Shown: positions 27,872 to 36,540 of the stretch, piece by piece
Layout: every line of letters begins with the position of its first letter
Numbering within the stretch: position 1 is the first letter of the stretch
NCBI GenBank assembly: GCA_030739735.1
Contig: JASLYQ010000006.1
Span: 16,548 to 80,547, forward strand
Length of the DNA stretch: 64,000 bases
From: Alphaproteobacteria bacterium
Lineage (GTDB): Bacteria > Pseudomonadota > Alphaproteobacteria > UBA7887
Reading direction: 5' to 3'
Translations under genes and position numbers: made by a program
The notes under the pieces: model-generated
What the model saw: the letters and a program-made list of their open reading frames with translations, nothing else
Databases searched by the model: none
What the model was told of the DNA's origin: nothing

Positions 27872-28024
27872 CTACGGCAACAGCCCGCGCTCGCGATAAG
27901 CTGCCTCGGTCCCTGGATGGGTCGCCACGCCGCTCCGCCGATGCGGCGCGGTGACGCTCAATACTAGGGTCTCGGCAGTAGCGGGAAAGCTCAGCAGCAG
28001 CGCGGTCAGCGCCGCCGCCCTCAC
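27872..28024 (-). CDS. Small secreted protein of unknown function (50 aa)
   Basis: A 50-aa frame starts at GTG 28024, overlapping the lolA stop as GTGA, and ends TAG at 27872. It begins MRAAALTALLLSFPATAE, a plausible signal peptide, followed by about 30 mostly polar residues ending AYRERGLLP. No family is recognised. Translational coupling to lolA and the signal sequence support it; the short length leaves real doubt. It could be the remnant of a longer secreted protein. Confidence 0.35.
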   Translation of the reverse strand: MRAAALTALLLSFPATAETLVLSVTAPHRRSGVATHPGTEAAYRERGLLP

Positions 28025-28668
28025 GGCAGCTGGCCGATGCGGAAATCTGGTTTGCGGGCGCTGGCGGGGAAATAGAACCAGTCGCGATCGAAGTTTTCGC
28101 CAACCACGGCATCGGTCAGGGTGACGATAGTGAGGAAGCCCTGAGCGTCGCGCACCTCCCATTGGCGCAGCGTCATCGGCGTTTCGTCGAACACCAACGT
28201 GACCGAGCCGGCGCCGGGGTCCTCGGCGTCCGCCAGCGTGAGCTTGAGCAGGCCGCTGCCGCGCGCCAGTTCGCGCACCTCGACGCCTTCGCCGAAGCGT
28301 ACCTCTTCATCCAACAAGAATCGGAACGGCCCGGAATCCGCTGGAATATGGCTCACCTGGTCAAGCTCGGCGTCAAAATAGACTAGCCAGTTGCCCGTCG
28401 CCACCATCAGCACCTCGGTCGGTGCCGCATATTCAATGCGCACCAGACCCGGGCGCCAGAGCCACATGATGCCGCTGTCGAGAGTGCCGTCGGCGTTCGC
28501 CTGCAGAAAATTGGCGCGCAGAGTGGTCATCGATTCGAGATAGGCTTCGATGCGCTCGACCTCTTCACGGTCGCCAGCCGGCCAGATCTCGGGCGCCGCG
28601 GCCTCTCCCGCGCCAGCGGCGAGTACGACCAAGATGGCGGTGAGAAAGCGCGTAACCATAGACATCAT
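28021..28668 (-). CDS. lolA: Outer-membrane lipoprotein carrier protein LolA
   Basis: A 215-aa periplasmic chaperone that carries lipoproteins from LolCDE to the outer membrane. The signal peptide runs to about residue 24. The mature part has IEAYLESMTTLRANFLQ, SGIMWLWRPGLVRIEY and WLVYFDAELDQVSHIP, all fitting the LolA beta-sheet half-barrel. It continues to FRIGQLP at the end. It sits downstream of pyrE on the same strand with 30 nt between them. Confidence 0.92.
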   Translation of the reverse strand: MMSMVTRFLTAILVVLAAGAGEAAAPEIWPAGDREEVERIEAYLESMTTLRANFLQANADGTLDSGIMWLWRPGLVRIEYAAPTEVLMVATGNWLVYFDAELDQVSHIPADSGPFRFLLDEEVRFGEGVEVRELARGSGLLKLTLADAEDPGAGSVTLVFDETPMTLRQWEVRDAQGFLTIVTLTDAVVGENFDRDWFYFPASARKPDFRIGQLP

Positions 28669-28698
28669 GTGTGCCCCGTCAGTGCACCGCGCAAGACC

Positions 28699-29253
28699 TT
28701 ACGAAGATGTGTCGAAGTCGCTTGCCTCGATCAGCGCGATCAGCTCGAGGCCATGTTCTGAGAGCGTGGCGCGAGCGCCCTCCAGGCGATCAACCACGGT
28801 GACGGCGAGCGAAACCTCGCCACCAACCTCGCGCACAGCCTCGGCGGCCTTGAGCGCCGAACCGCCGGTGGTGGTCACGTCCTCGACCACGACGACCTTG
28901 GCGCCGGGCTCAAGCTCGCGCTCGACCAAACGCCGCGTGCCATGGCCTTTCGGCTCCTTGCGCACGCAAAAGCCGTCGAGCGCGTGCCCGCGCTCGCGCG
29001 CTCGCAGGACCGCTGCCATGACCACCGGCAGGGCCCCCATCTCAAGGCCGGCCACATAATCCACCTCGCGGTTCTCGATGGCGTCGAGCAGCACATCGCC
29101 GATGATCGTCGCGCCCTCGCCATCGAAGGTGGTTGGCTTCATGTCGAAATAGAACCGGCTAGTGGCGCCCGAGGTGAGCGTCATCTCCTTGCCCGTGATC
29201 AGAGACCGCTCCCCCACGATCTCGATCAGTCGCGCCTTCACATCCATCTTCAT
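28699..29253 (-). CDS. pyrE: Orotate phosphoribosyltransferase
   Basis: A 184-aa enzyme converting orotate and PRPP to OMP in pyrimidine synthesis. The PRPP-binding signature is VVVVEDVTTTGGSALKA. Family features SGATSRFYFDMKP and VAGLEMGALPVVMA are intact. The start is uncertain: ATG 29253 is chosen; ATG 29247 and 29268 are also possible, and the frame is open to 29388 without conservation. Confidence 0.95.
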   Translation of the reverse strand: MKMDVKARLIEIVGERSLITGKEMTLTSGATSRFYFDMKPTTFDGEGATIIGDVLLDAIENREVDYVAGLEMGALPVVMAAVLRARERGHALDGFCVRKEPKGHGTRRLVERELEPGAKVVVVEDVTTTGGSALKAAEAVREVGGEVSLAVTVVDRLEGARATLSEHGLELIALIEASDFDTSS

Positions 29254-29428
29254 GTTGTTTCCGTCCATTTGCGCCACACTGCGCGCTGTGTAGCACAGTG
29301 ACAGCAGCCTACGCATCGGCGGATAGGCTAGCCTGGACCGCAGCTTTGAGCAGAACAAGATCGCCGTTAGAGGCGAACCAGACGTCAATCCACGGGTGTC
29401 GCCTGATTTCGGCTCACGAATGTGATCC

Positions 29429-30379
29429 CTATGTCCCTGTCAGTGCTTTGCTTTCGATGGCGTCCCAGATGGCAGCGGCAAGGTCGTTGCCGTCGAAGCG
29501 CGAGATCTCTTGGATGCCGGTGGGCGAAGTAACATTGAGCTCGGTCAGCCAATCGCCGATCACGTCGATGCCGGTGAAGATCAGGCCGCGTTTTTTCAGC
29601 GCCGGGCCGATGGCAGCGCATATTTCCTGCTCGCGGGGCGTCAGCGCTGTTGCTTCCGCTCTGCCGCCCACATGCAGGTTGGAGCGTGCCTCACCCTCCG
29701 GCGGCACCCGGTTCACCGCGCCCACGGCCTCGCCGTCGACAAGAATGATGCGTTTGTCCCCAGCGCGCACCTCCGGCAAGTAGAGCTGCACCACGACGGG
29801 CTCCCGGTAGAGATCGGTGAGCAGCTCCAGAAGCGCGTTCAGGTTCTCGTCGCCCTTGCTGATATGGAAGACACCGGTGCCGCCGTTGCCGTAAAGCGGC
29901 TTGATGACAATGTCCTCGTGGCGGGCGCGAAAAGCGTCGATCTCACTGCGGTCCAAGGTGATGAGCGTTGGTGGCATCAGGCCTTCGAACTCTGTTACGA
30001 AAAGCTTTTCCGGTGCATTTCGCACATGCGCCGGATCGTTCACCACGAGCGTGTTGGGGTGTATGCGCTCAAGTAGATGGGTGGCTGTAATGTAGGCCAT
30101 GTCGAAGGGCGGGTCTTGGCGCATTAGCACCACGTCGACGTCAATGAGGTCGATGGTGCGCGCCTCGCCGAGTGTAAAATGGTTGTTGTAGGCGCGGCGC
30201 ACATCAAGTGGATGTGTCTGAGCCACCACGCGGCCTTCGCGCAGGCTGAGAGCGCGCGGAAGATAATGTAGCAGGCTGTGGCCGCGCGCTGTTGCCTCGA
30301 GCGCCAAGGCGAAGGTCGAATCGGCATCGATATCGATCCCCTCAAGGGGATCCATCTGGATAGCGACCGTGAGGCTCAT
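29429..30379 (-). CDS. gshB: Glutathione synthetase
   Basis: A 316-aa ATP-grasp ligase that adds glycine to gamma-glutamylcysteine. [25 protein letters not shown] opens the N-terminal domain, followed by [12 protein letters not shown], the ATP-grasp segment [15 protein letters not shown] and [15 protein letters not shown]. The start overlaps the BON-gene stop by 4 nt, so the two are coupled in one operon with rsmI upstream. Confidence 0.95.
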   Translation of the reverse strand: MSLTVAIQMDPLEGIDIDADSTFALALEATARGHSLLHYLPRALSLREGRVVAQTHPLDVRRAYNNHFTLGEARTIDLIDVDVVLMRQDPPFDMAYITATHLLERIHPNTLVVNDPAHVRNAPEKLFVTEFEGLMPPTLITLDRSEIDAFRARHEDIVIKPLYGNGGTGVFHISKGDENLNALLELLTDLYREPVVVQLYLPEVRAGDKRIILVDGEAVGAVNRVPPEGEARSNLHVGGRAEATALTPREQEICAAIGPALKKRGLIFTGIDVIGDWLTELNVTSPTGIQEISRFDGNDLAAAIWDAIESKALTGT

Positions 30380-31011
30380 TCGGTAGCGGCGGCGGAGCGC
30401 GAGGGATCGTCCTTCATCACCACATGCGCGACCACCCTTCGCACATAAGGCATGTCGCGGGCATGCGCGAGCACCTGCTCGAGCTCGTCCTGGCTCTGGC
30501 CGATGCCGAGCAGGTAGATGCTGCCGCCGACGGTGACGATGGTGTAGTTGACGTCATAGATCTCAGTATCGCCTAGCATACGGACGCGCAGGCGCATGCT
30601 AATCCAGCGATCACGCACGATCTCCAGCGCGTCGAGCTCGCCGACGCGGACCTCGTTGATCACCGTGGCTACGCCGTCGACTTTCCAGGCGATCAACGCC
30701 GCCTGGTCAACAAGCTGCTGGGTCTTCACTTGGCCGGTCAACAACACTCGAGCTTCCATCACATCGACGTTGACCTTGCGATAAAGGTCATCGATATGGG
30801 CCTGGAACAGTGCTTCCGAGATTTGCAAGTTGATGCCCGCATCGTCAACTGCGTCGCCGGCTGAGCGCTCCTGGGCGATAACCACGCCGGTGGCGGTGGT
30901 GGCACTAATGCCCACGCCGAGCGGACTACAAGCACCTTGCATGAGCGCCGCCAGCAGCACCAAGAACAGGCCGACGCGATACGCCGGGCGTTGGGAAGGT
31001 ATAGGGGCCAT
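30376..31011 (-). CDS. BON-domain lipoprotein
   Basis: A 211-aa protein with a signal peptide and lipobox QGAC near residue 28. Two BON domains follow: one begins [13 protein letters not shown] ... [16 protein letters not shown], the second [24 protein letters not shown] domains bind phospholipid or envelope surfaces; OsmY and DolP are relatives, and DolP also lies in the rsmI-yraN neighbourhood. A role in envelope integrity is inferred. Coupled to gshB. Confidence 0.88.
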   Translation of the reverse strand: MAPIPSQRPAYRVGLFLVLLAALMQGACSPLGVGISATTATGVVIAQERSAGDAVDDAGINLQISEALFQAHIDDLYRKVNVDVMEARVLLTGQVKTQQLVDQAALIAWKVDGVATVINEVRVGELDALEIVRDRWISMRLRVRMLGDTEIYDVNYTIVTVGGSIYLLGIGQSQDELEQVLAHARDMPYVRRVVAHVVMKDDPSRSAAATE

Positions 31012-31028
31012 AGAAATTACACGCTCAG

Positions 31029-31214
31029 CTAAGGTTCAACCAACATCACGTCGAAGCGGCCACAGAGTGCCGCGAAGCGTGGGTGCCGCGCAAGGAACAT
31101 TTCCGCCGCGGGTACAATGCGGTGGTGCCAACCCTTGACCGCACCGCGGTAGGGCACAAAATCGATCTCGCCAACCAGCGTGGCTAAAGCGCAACGCCCG
31201 ACGGCGTGCTTCAC
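31029..31214 (-). pseudogene. Truncated YraN (UPF0102) relic
   Basis: A 61-codon frame between rsmI and the BON gene, exactly where yraN sits in relatives. It keeps VGEIDFV from the nuclease core and AAEMFLARHPRFAALCGRFDVMLVEP from the C-terminal half. The catalytic VEVK segment is missing, and the N-terminal and C-terminal ends are short (YraN is about 115-125 aa). The GTG start still overlaps the rsmI stop as GTGA. Loss of the core motif suggests a nonfunctional deletion derivative. Confidence 0.7.
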
Positions 31215-32113
31215 GGCTCCGCGCTATCGCCTTGCCGGCGCAGCGTCACGGCGCGGGCATAGAGTTGGCGCCGCGGCAAGCCTGTCGTTGCCGCCACTTT
31301 CGCTGCCGCGTCCGAGGCTGAGGCGTTAGTCAGCGCCTTGCGTAGGCGGGCATCTACTTCGCCGGCATCCGTGGTGACGCCGGCGTTCTCGGGCGGGGCA
31401 ATCACAAGTACTGTCTCGCCTTTGGGTGGGGCGTCGGCGAAGCGGGAGGCGAGCTTGGACAAAGGCTCGCGCAGCATAGTTTCATGGAGTTTGGTCAATT
31501 CCCGCGCCAAGGCCGCCTGCCTATCGCCGAGCGCCTCGACAAGTGCCGTGCAGGTCGCGGCGAGGCGGCGCGGCGATTCGAGTAGCACCAGCGTTGCCGA
31601 CACCTCGGCGAGCCCGGCGAAGAAAGCCCGGCGTGCCCCGGCTTTCGCTGGTGGAAAGCCGGCATAGAAAAAGCGGTCCGTTGGCAGGCCCGAAGCAGTC
31701 AACGCCGCCAGCACCGACGAGGGGCCTGGGATTGGGATCACGGACACGCCTGCCGCTGCGGCCTCGGCGACCAGGCGGTAGCCGGGATCGGAGATCAACG
31801 GCGTACCGGCATCGCTGATCAGCGCCACGGCCTCACCGCCGGCAAGTCTGGCAAGCAGGCTGGGCAGGGCACGCCGGGCATTATGCTCGTGATAGGGCGT
31901 CAGGTGGGTCGAGATTCCGTGGGCCTGCAGCAGGCGCCCGCTGCGGCGCGTATCCTCGCAGGCCACCACATCGGCGTCCGCTAGCACATCGAGGGCACGC
32001 AAGGTAATGTCACGCAGGTTGCCGATCGGTGTTGCTACGAGATAGAGACCCGGCGGCAGTTTACTTGGCCGGCCAGCGGAGCTACCGTCATTTGATGAGG
32101 CAGTTTCAGACAC
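31211..32113 (-). CDS. rsmI: 16S rRNA 2'-O-ribose C1402 methyltransferase RsmI
   Basis: A 300-aa SAM-dependent methyltransferase of the tetrapyrrole-methylase fold. Signature motifs are LYLVATPIGNLRDITLRAL, ACEDTRRSGRLL, ALISDAGTPLISDPGYRLV and IPIPGPSSVLAALTASGLP. It modifies the ribose of C1402 in 16S rRNA. GTG 32113 is chosen because GGGGAG lies 5-6 nt upstream. The first codons overlap head-to-head with the divergent LpoA-like gene. Confidence 0.95.
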   Translation of the reverse strand: MSETASSNDGSSAGRPSKLPPGLYLVATPIGNLRDITLRALDVLADADVVACEDTRRSGRLLQAHGISTHLTPYHEHNARRALPSLLARLAGGEAVALISDAGTPLISDPGYRLVAEAAAAGVSVIPIPGPSSVLAALTASGLPTDRFFYAGFPPAKAGARRAFFAGLAEVSATLVLLESPRRLAATCTALVEALGDRQAALARELTKLHETMLREPLSKLASRFADAPPKGETVLVIAPPENAGVTTDAGEVDARLRKALTNASASDAAAKVAATTGLPRRQLYARAVTLRRQGDSAEP

Positions 32114-33444
32114 TGTGGCTCCCCGCCCTCGTCGCGGCTGCATCGTTGAGCTTGCTCGCCGCCTGTGCTGACACCGTAACGCCGCTGCTTGAGATCATGC
32201 AAGGTGAGCCGCCGTCGACCGAAGATGAGGTCGTTCCCGTGGTGCCGGCTACTCAGGTTGATCTCGAGCCCCTCAACCTGCCAGCACCAGAGACGCCGTT
32301 GACCGAAGACGAGATCCTGCCCGTGGTGCCGGCTATCGAGGTTGATCTCGAGCCCCTCAACCTGCTGGCGCCTGAGATGCAGCCACCGCAGGTCGTGGAT
32401 CGAGAGCCGGGCGCAGTGCGCGTCGCCATTCTGCTCCCTTTGAGCGGGCCGGGAGCAGGCGTTGGCCTGGCGTTTCTCAAAGCGGCGCAGCTGGCGCTGT
32501 TTGACCATGCGGGCGACGACTTTGTGCTCATGCCCAAGGATACCGCCGGTACCAACTTCGGTGCCGAGCAGGCCATGCGCGAGGCGCTTGTCGACAGTGC
32601 CGATATCGTGCTCGGGCCGCTGACCGCCTCCTCGGTGCGCGCAGTCAGCCAATTGGCACAAAGCCGCAGCGTGCCTATTCTCGCCTTCACTAATGATAGC
32701 TCGGTGGCACGCGCGAACGTCTATGTACTTGGCATCACCCCGGCACAGGAGGTCGAACGCATCGTCGGCTATGCCGCCAGCAATGGCTATGCGCGTATCG
32801 CGGCCCTGGTGTCAGAAGACGAATATGGCACGGCAGTGCAACAGAGCCTGATACAGTCGGCTGCGCGGCACGTCGCAGACGTGGGCCAGGTGGAGTATTT
32901 CGTGCCCGGCCAGGTCAGCGCCGGCGAAAGTGTGCCAGTGCGCAGCCTGGTCTCGAGCGGCGGTTTCGATACGTTGCTGATTGCAGCGGGTGGGCGCGAG
33001 TTGCGTCTATTGGCGCCGCTCTTCCCCTATTATGACCTTGACCCGGACGAGGTGCGCTTTCTCGGCACGAGCTTGTGGGGGATTGACCAGGCGGTGATCG
33101 GCGAACCGGCCCTGATTGACGGCTGGTTCGCGGCGGCGCCCGATGACGATTTTGCGGGCTTTGCCGCGCGCTACCACCGCGCTTATGGGCGCAAGCCGCC
33201 GCGCCGGGCCTCGCTCGCCTACGACGCGCTGGCGCTCACCGCGCTGCTCGCCAATGCGCCAGGCGGGGCTGATTTCAGCCGCGAGACTCTGACCAACGAC
33301 GAAGGCTTCGTCGGCATCGACGGCCTCTTCCGCCTGCGCGAAGATGGCTATGGTGAGCGTGCGCTGGCGGTTTACCGCGTTACCGCGCGAGGCTTTGAGG
33401 TCATCGACCCCGCGCCGACGGCGCTGGGCGGAGCAGTGTTTTAA
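32095..33444 (+). CDS. Penicillin-binding protein activator, LpoA-like lipoprotein
   Basis: A 449-aa lipoprotein: hydrophobic signal, lipobox LAAC with Cys24, a Pro/Glu-rich linker and a periplasmic-binding-protein-like domain. That domain has VRVAILLPLSGPGAGVG, IVLGPLTASSVRAVSQLA and VPILAFTND. The family (LpoA/YraM) stimulates PBP1A; here it pairs with rsmI as in many proteobacteria. The linker contains a 28-residue tandem duplication. The ATG at 32095 is chosen as the first residue of the signal peptide. Its start overlaps the rsmI start region by 19 nt. Confidence 0.88.
   Translation: MRQFQTLWLPALVAAASLSLLAACADTVTPLLEIMQGEPPSTEDEVVPVVPATQVDLEPLNLPAPETPLTEDEILPVVPAIEVDLEPLNLLAPEMQPPQVVDREPGAVRVAILLPLSGPGAGVGLAFLKAAQLALFDHAGDDFVLMPKDTAGTNFGAEQAMREALVDSADIVLGPLTASSVRAVSQLAQSRSVPILAFTNDSSVARANVYVLGITPAQEVERIVGYAASNGYARIAALVSEDEYGTAVQQSLIQSAARHVADVGQVEYFVPGQVSAGESVPVRSLVSSGGFDTLLIAAGGRELRLLAPLFPYYDLDPDEVRFLGTSLWGIDQAVIGEPALIDGWFAAAPDDDFAGFAARYHRAYGRKPPRRASLAYDALALTALLANAPGGADFSRETLTNDEGFVGIDGLFRLREDGYGERALAVYRVTARGFEVIDPAPTALGGAVF
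32218..32385 (+). repeat. 84-nt in-frame tandem duplication in the LpoA-like linker
   Basis: Two adjacent 84-nt units (32218-32301 and 32302-32385) encode near-identical 28-residue Pro/Glu-rich segments. Each starts TEDE and contains VDLEPLNL. Several stretches are identical at the nucleotide level, for example GTTGATCTCGAGCCCCTCAA, so the duplication is fairly recent. Confidence 0.9.
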
Positions 33445-33639
33445 GAAATTACAAAGGTAACTACTTCCATGTGGGTGGCCTGCGCTTTGGATCGATGATT
33501 GCCATTCACGTAACCACTGGTGAGGCAACGGGTTGCTGACTGCCACAGGGTGGCCCTCTGCGGCCTCGGTCTCACCAGCGGATGTGTTGTTCGCTCACCA
33601 TCAATCCAAGGTGCTTTCGGCAGGTCTCTTTCGGCGGCG

Positions 33640-34269
33640 TTATGTTTTCTCCTGCCATGCGCACAAATTCCGGATCGGGCAGTTGGGGCAATTCGGCTTA
33701 CGCGCCTTGCAGCGATAGCGGCCGTGCAGGATAAGCCAGTGGTGGGCGTGCTGCTGAAAGCGCTTCGGCACCGCCTTCATCAGCTTCTCTTCGACCGCCA
33801 GTGGCGTTTTCCCCGGTGCCAGCCCGGTGCGATTGGCGACGCGGAAGACGTGGGTGTCGACGGCGATGGTAGGCTCGCCGAAGGCGGTGTTGAGCACCAC
33901 GTTCGCTGTCTTGCGCCCGACACCGGGTAGCGCTTCGAGGGCGGTCCGGTCGCGTGGCACCCGACCGTCGTGCTCAGCGATCAGTTTTTGGCTCAATGCG
34001 ATCATGTTCTTCGCCTTGTTGCGGAAGAGGCCGATGGTCTTGATCATCTCGCGCGCCTTGGCCTCGCCGAGCGCCACCATGGCTGTGGGCGTGTCGGCGA
34101 CGGCGAATAATGGCCCGGTCACTTTGTTGACCCCGACATCAGTCGCCTGGGCTGACAGCATCACGGCTACCAGCAGCGTATACGGATTTGTCGAGACCAA
34201 TTCTGTCTGCGGCGCCGGGTCTAGGGCGGACAAACGCTCGAACATCTCCTCGCGCTGGGTGGGTCGCAT
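33640..34269 (-). CDS. nth: Endonuclease III
   Basis: A 209-aa DNA glycosylase/AP lyase for oxidised pyrimidines. The helix-hairpin-helix is LPGVGRKTANVVLNTAFG and contains the catalytic Lys; VDTHVFRVANR contains the catalytic Asp. The C-terminal iron-sulfur cluster ligands are C-x6-C-x2-C-x5-C in CKARKPNCPNCPIRNLC. ATG 34269 is chosen because GGAGG precedes it by about 8 nt; the open frame continues to 34371. Confidence 0.96.
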   Translation of the reverse strand: MRPTQREEMFERLSALDPAPQTELVSTNPYTLLVAVMLSAQATDVGVNKVTGPLFAVADTPTAMVALGEAKAREMIKTIGLFRNKAKNMIALSQKLIAEHDGRVPRDRTALEALPGVGRKTANVVLNTAFGEPTIAVDTHVFRVANRTGLAPGKTPLAVEEKLMKAVPKRFQQHAHHWLILHGRYRCKARKPNCPNCPIRNLCAWQEKT

Positions 34270-34328
34270 TAGCGTGACCTCCTGGACGGGTTTTTGATAA
34301 GACATGGCCGCGGTTCTATCATCGAGCA

Positions 34329-34577
34329 ATGGAAGCACGCCGCAATCCTGATGCTCAGCCAGCAAATGCAACGCAGCCCGTGCTGTTTGACGCTGTGGTG
34401 CGCCCGCACCGCTGGCTGAGCGGGCTCGGCTTCGCCGTGCTCATGGCGACGGTCGGGGTGGTTATCTTCGATGAGCACCCTGGCGTTGCCGAGTTTGTTG
34501 TTCTTGCGACGATGCTGGGCGTCTTGGTGCTGATAGGCGGTCAGTCCAATAAACCGAGGACCTCCGCCATTCCGTAA
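34329..34577 (+). CDS. Small membrane protein, possibly a shortened DUF2244 protein
   Basis: An 82-aa frame with FDAVVRPHRWLSGLGFAVLM near the N-terminus. That resembles the start of DUF2244 proteins, which often lie beside nth in alphaproteobacteria. Two hydrophobic segments follow (about 30-46 and 55-70). The rest does not obviously match DUF2244, and the frame ends inside the 3' end of convergent dapB (37-nt overlap). It could be a truncated DUF2244 gene or an unrelated small inner-membrane protein. Confidence 0.45.
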   Translation: MEARRNPDAQPANATQPVLFDAVVRPHRWLSGLGFAVLMATVGVVIFDEHPGVAEFVVLATMLGVLVLIGGQSNKPRTSAIP

Positions 34578-35353
34578 AGACCCGGCGCCCGGTCGCGTGT
34601 CCAGAGCGCGGCGCGGACAGCGCCATTGGCGAAGATATCGCGGGAGCCCGCGCGGTGGCCAAGCTCCACACGCTCGCCTTCGGCGGCGAAGATCGCGCAG
34701 TGGTCACCCACCACGTCGCCGCCGCGTAAGGCCGCAAAGCCAATATCGCCGGATCGCCTGGCGCCCGTGATGCCATTGCGCCCGCGCGCCGAAACTGCGT
34801 TGAGATCGACGCCACGCCCCGCCGCGGCGGCACGGCCGAGGCCCAGCGCTGTACCCGACGGCGCATCAACCTTGTGGCGGTGATGCATCTCGACGATCTC
34901 GATGTCGTAGTCGTCACCTAGCACGGCCGCGGCGCGCCGGGTCAGGGCAAAAAGTAGATTGACACCCACACTCATATTCGGCGCCCAGACGAGGCAAGCT
35001 GTCTCTGCTGCTACTTGCAATGCGGCGGTCTCGGCGTCGTCAAGCCCAGTGGTGCCGATGACATGCGCAGTACCGCTCTCCGCCGCTAGCGCTACATGCG
35101 CCGCCGTTGCCGCCGGGCTGGAAAACTCGATCACCACGTCGGACGCGACGAACATGGCAGCGGCATCCTCGCCGATCGCCACGCCCCTTTCGCCGATCCC
35201 GGCCAAGCTGCCCGTATCTTGCCCGATCGCGGCGTGCCCGCTCCGCTCAATCGCCGTCACCAGTCGACAGCCCTCGCACGCGTCGATGCGCCGCACCAAA
35301 GCCCGCCCCATCCGCCCCGCCGCGCCGACCAGACCGACCGATAACTCACTCAT
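34541..35353 (-). CDS. dapB: 4-hydroxy-tetrahydrodipicolinate reductase
   Basis: A 270-aa NAD(P)H enzyme of lysine and diaminopimelate synthesis. VGLVGAAGRMGRALV is the nucleotide-binding motif. VIGTTGLDDAE, WAPNMSVGVNLLF and EMHHRHKVDAPSGTA contain the catalytic His-Lys region. ATG 35353 is preferred over an in-frame start at 35368. It lies 28 nt after dnaJ on the same strand, so it probably belongs to the dnaK-dnaJ transcript. Confidence 0.95.
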   Translation of the reverse strand: MSELSVGLVGAAGRMGRALVRRIDACEGCRLVTAIERSGHAAIGQDTGSLAGIGERGVAIGEDAAAMFVASDVVIEFSSPAATAAHVALAAESGTAHVIGTTGLDDAETAALQVAAETACLVWAPNMSVGVNLLFALTRRAAAVLGDDYDIEIVEMHHRHKVDAPSGTALGLGRAAAAGRGVDLNAVSARGRNGITGARRSGDIGFAALRGGDVVGDHCAIFAAEGERVELGHRAGSRDIFANGAVRAALWTRDRAPGLYGMAEVLGLLD

Positions 35354-35381
35354 GGCGTCCCCCGTCACTTCGATTCCAACC

Positions 35382-36509
35382 CTACTCCCGAATATCGTCC
35401 CACAGCTCCTTCACCTTACTGAAGAAGCCTGCGGTCTCGGGGTGGGTGTGCTCGTTGGCGGTGTCTTCGAATTGACGTAGCAGTGCGCGTTGCTCTTCGT
35501 TGAGGTTGACCGGGGTCTCGGTCATGGTCTGTACGAAGAGGTCGCCTGTGCTCTGGCCGCGCATGGCCGGCATGCCTTTGCCGCGCAGGCGGAACTGGTG
35601 ACCGGTCTGGGTGCCCTCGGGCACGGTAATGCGGGCGTTGCCGCCGTCGACTGTCGGCACCTCTATGGAGCCGCCGAGCGCGGCCCGGGTCATGGGCAGG
35701 GGCACGCGGCAATAGAGGTTGCCGCCTTCGCGCTGGAATAGGGAGTGCGCGGCGATGGCGATAAAGATATAAAGATCGCCAGGCGGGCTCCCGCGCACGC
35801 CAGCCTCGCCCTCGCCGGCCAGGCGGATACGTGTGCCGTCTTCGACGCCGGCCGGAATGTTGACCTGCAGCTCCTTGTCGCGGCTGGTGCGGCCGCTGCC
35901 GCGGCAGGTCACGCAGGGACTCTCGATCACGCGGCCTACGCCCTGGCATCTCGGGCAGGCGCGCTCGATGGTGAAAAAGCCCTGCTGGGCACGCACCTTG
36001 CCGTCGCCGCCGCAGCCCGAACAGGTAACCGGTTGGGTACCAGCGGCGGCACCACCGCCAGAACAGTCCTCGCAGGTCACGGATGTGGTGGTGCGGATGT
36101 TGGTCTGGCGGCCGTGGAAGGCGTCTTCCAGCGAGATCTCGAGGTTGTAGCGCAGATCAGCACCGCGCTGCCCACTGGTGCCGCCGCTGCGCCGGCCGCC
36201 CATGAAGTCGCCGAACAGGTCGTCGAAGACATCGGAGAAGCTCGAGCCGCCAAAACCGAAGCCGCCGCCCTGCCCGTTGCCGCCTTCGAACGCGGCGTGG
36301 CCGAAGCGGTCGTAGGCGGCGCGCTTGTCGGCGTCCTTCAGGACCTCATAAGCCTCCGAGACTTCCTTGAAAGCGCGCTCGGCTTCCGGATCGGCGGGAT
36401 TGCGATCCGGGTGGTATTTCATGGCGAGCTTGCGGTACGCTTTCTTGAGCTCGGCTTCGCCCGCCTGGCGGTCAACGCTGAGCGTCTCGTAGTAATCGCG
36501 CTTGTCCAT
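35382..36509 (-). CDS. dnaJ: Chaperone DnaJ
   Basis: A 375-aa type I Hsp40. The J domain has the HPD motif in MKYHPDRNP, then a Gly/Phe-rich linker ([12 protein letters not shown]). The zinc domain carries four CxxCxGxG repeats ([32 protein letters not shown]), and client-binding domains follow. It stimulates the DnaK ATPase. It is 31 nt downstream of dnaK on the same strand. Confidence 0.97.
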   Translation of the reverse strand: MDKRDYYETLSVDRQAGEAELKKAYRKLAMKYHPDRNPADPEAERAFKEVSEAYEVLKDADKRAAYDRFGHAAFEGGNGQGGGFGFGGSSFSDVFDDLFGDFMGGRRSGGTSGQRGADLRYNLEISLEDAFHGRQTNIRTTTSVTCEDCSGGGAAAGTQPVTCSGCGGDGKVRAQQGFFTIERACPRCQGVGRVIESPCVTCRGSGRTSRDKELQVNIPAGVEDGTRIRLAGEGEAGVRGSPPGDLYIFIAIAAHSLFQREGGNLYCRVPLPMTRAALGGSIEVPTVDGGNARITVPEGTQTGHQFRLRGKGMPAMRGQSTGDLFVQTMTETPVNLNEEQRALLRQFEDTANEHTHPETAGFFSKVKELWDDIRE

Positions 36510-36540
36510 GACAGCCTCGGATCACGCTCCAAGGCGTCGC

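Noticed and set aside
33445-33639. A small gene between the LpoA-like gene and nth
   Set aside because: Short frames exist on both strands, but none has a start signal, signal peptide or recognisable motif.
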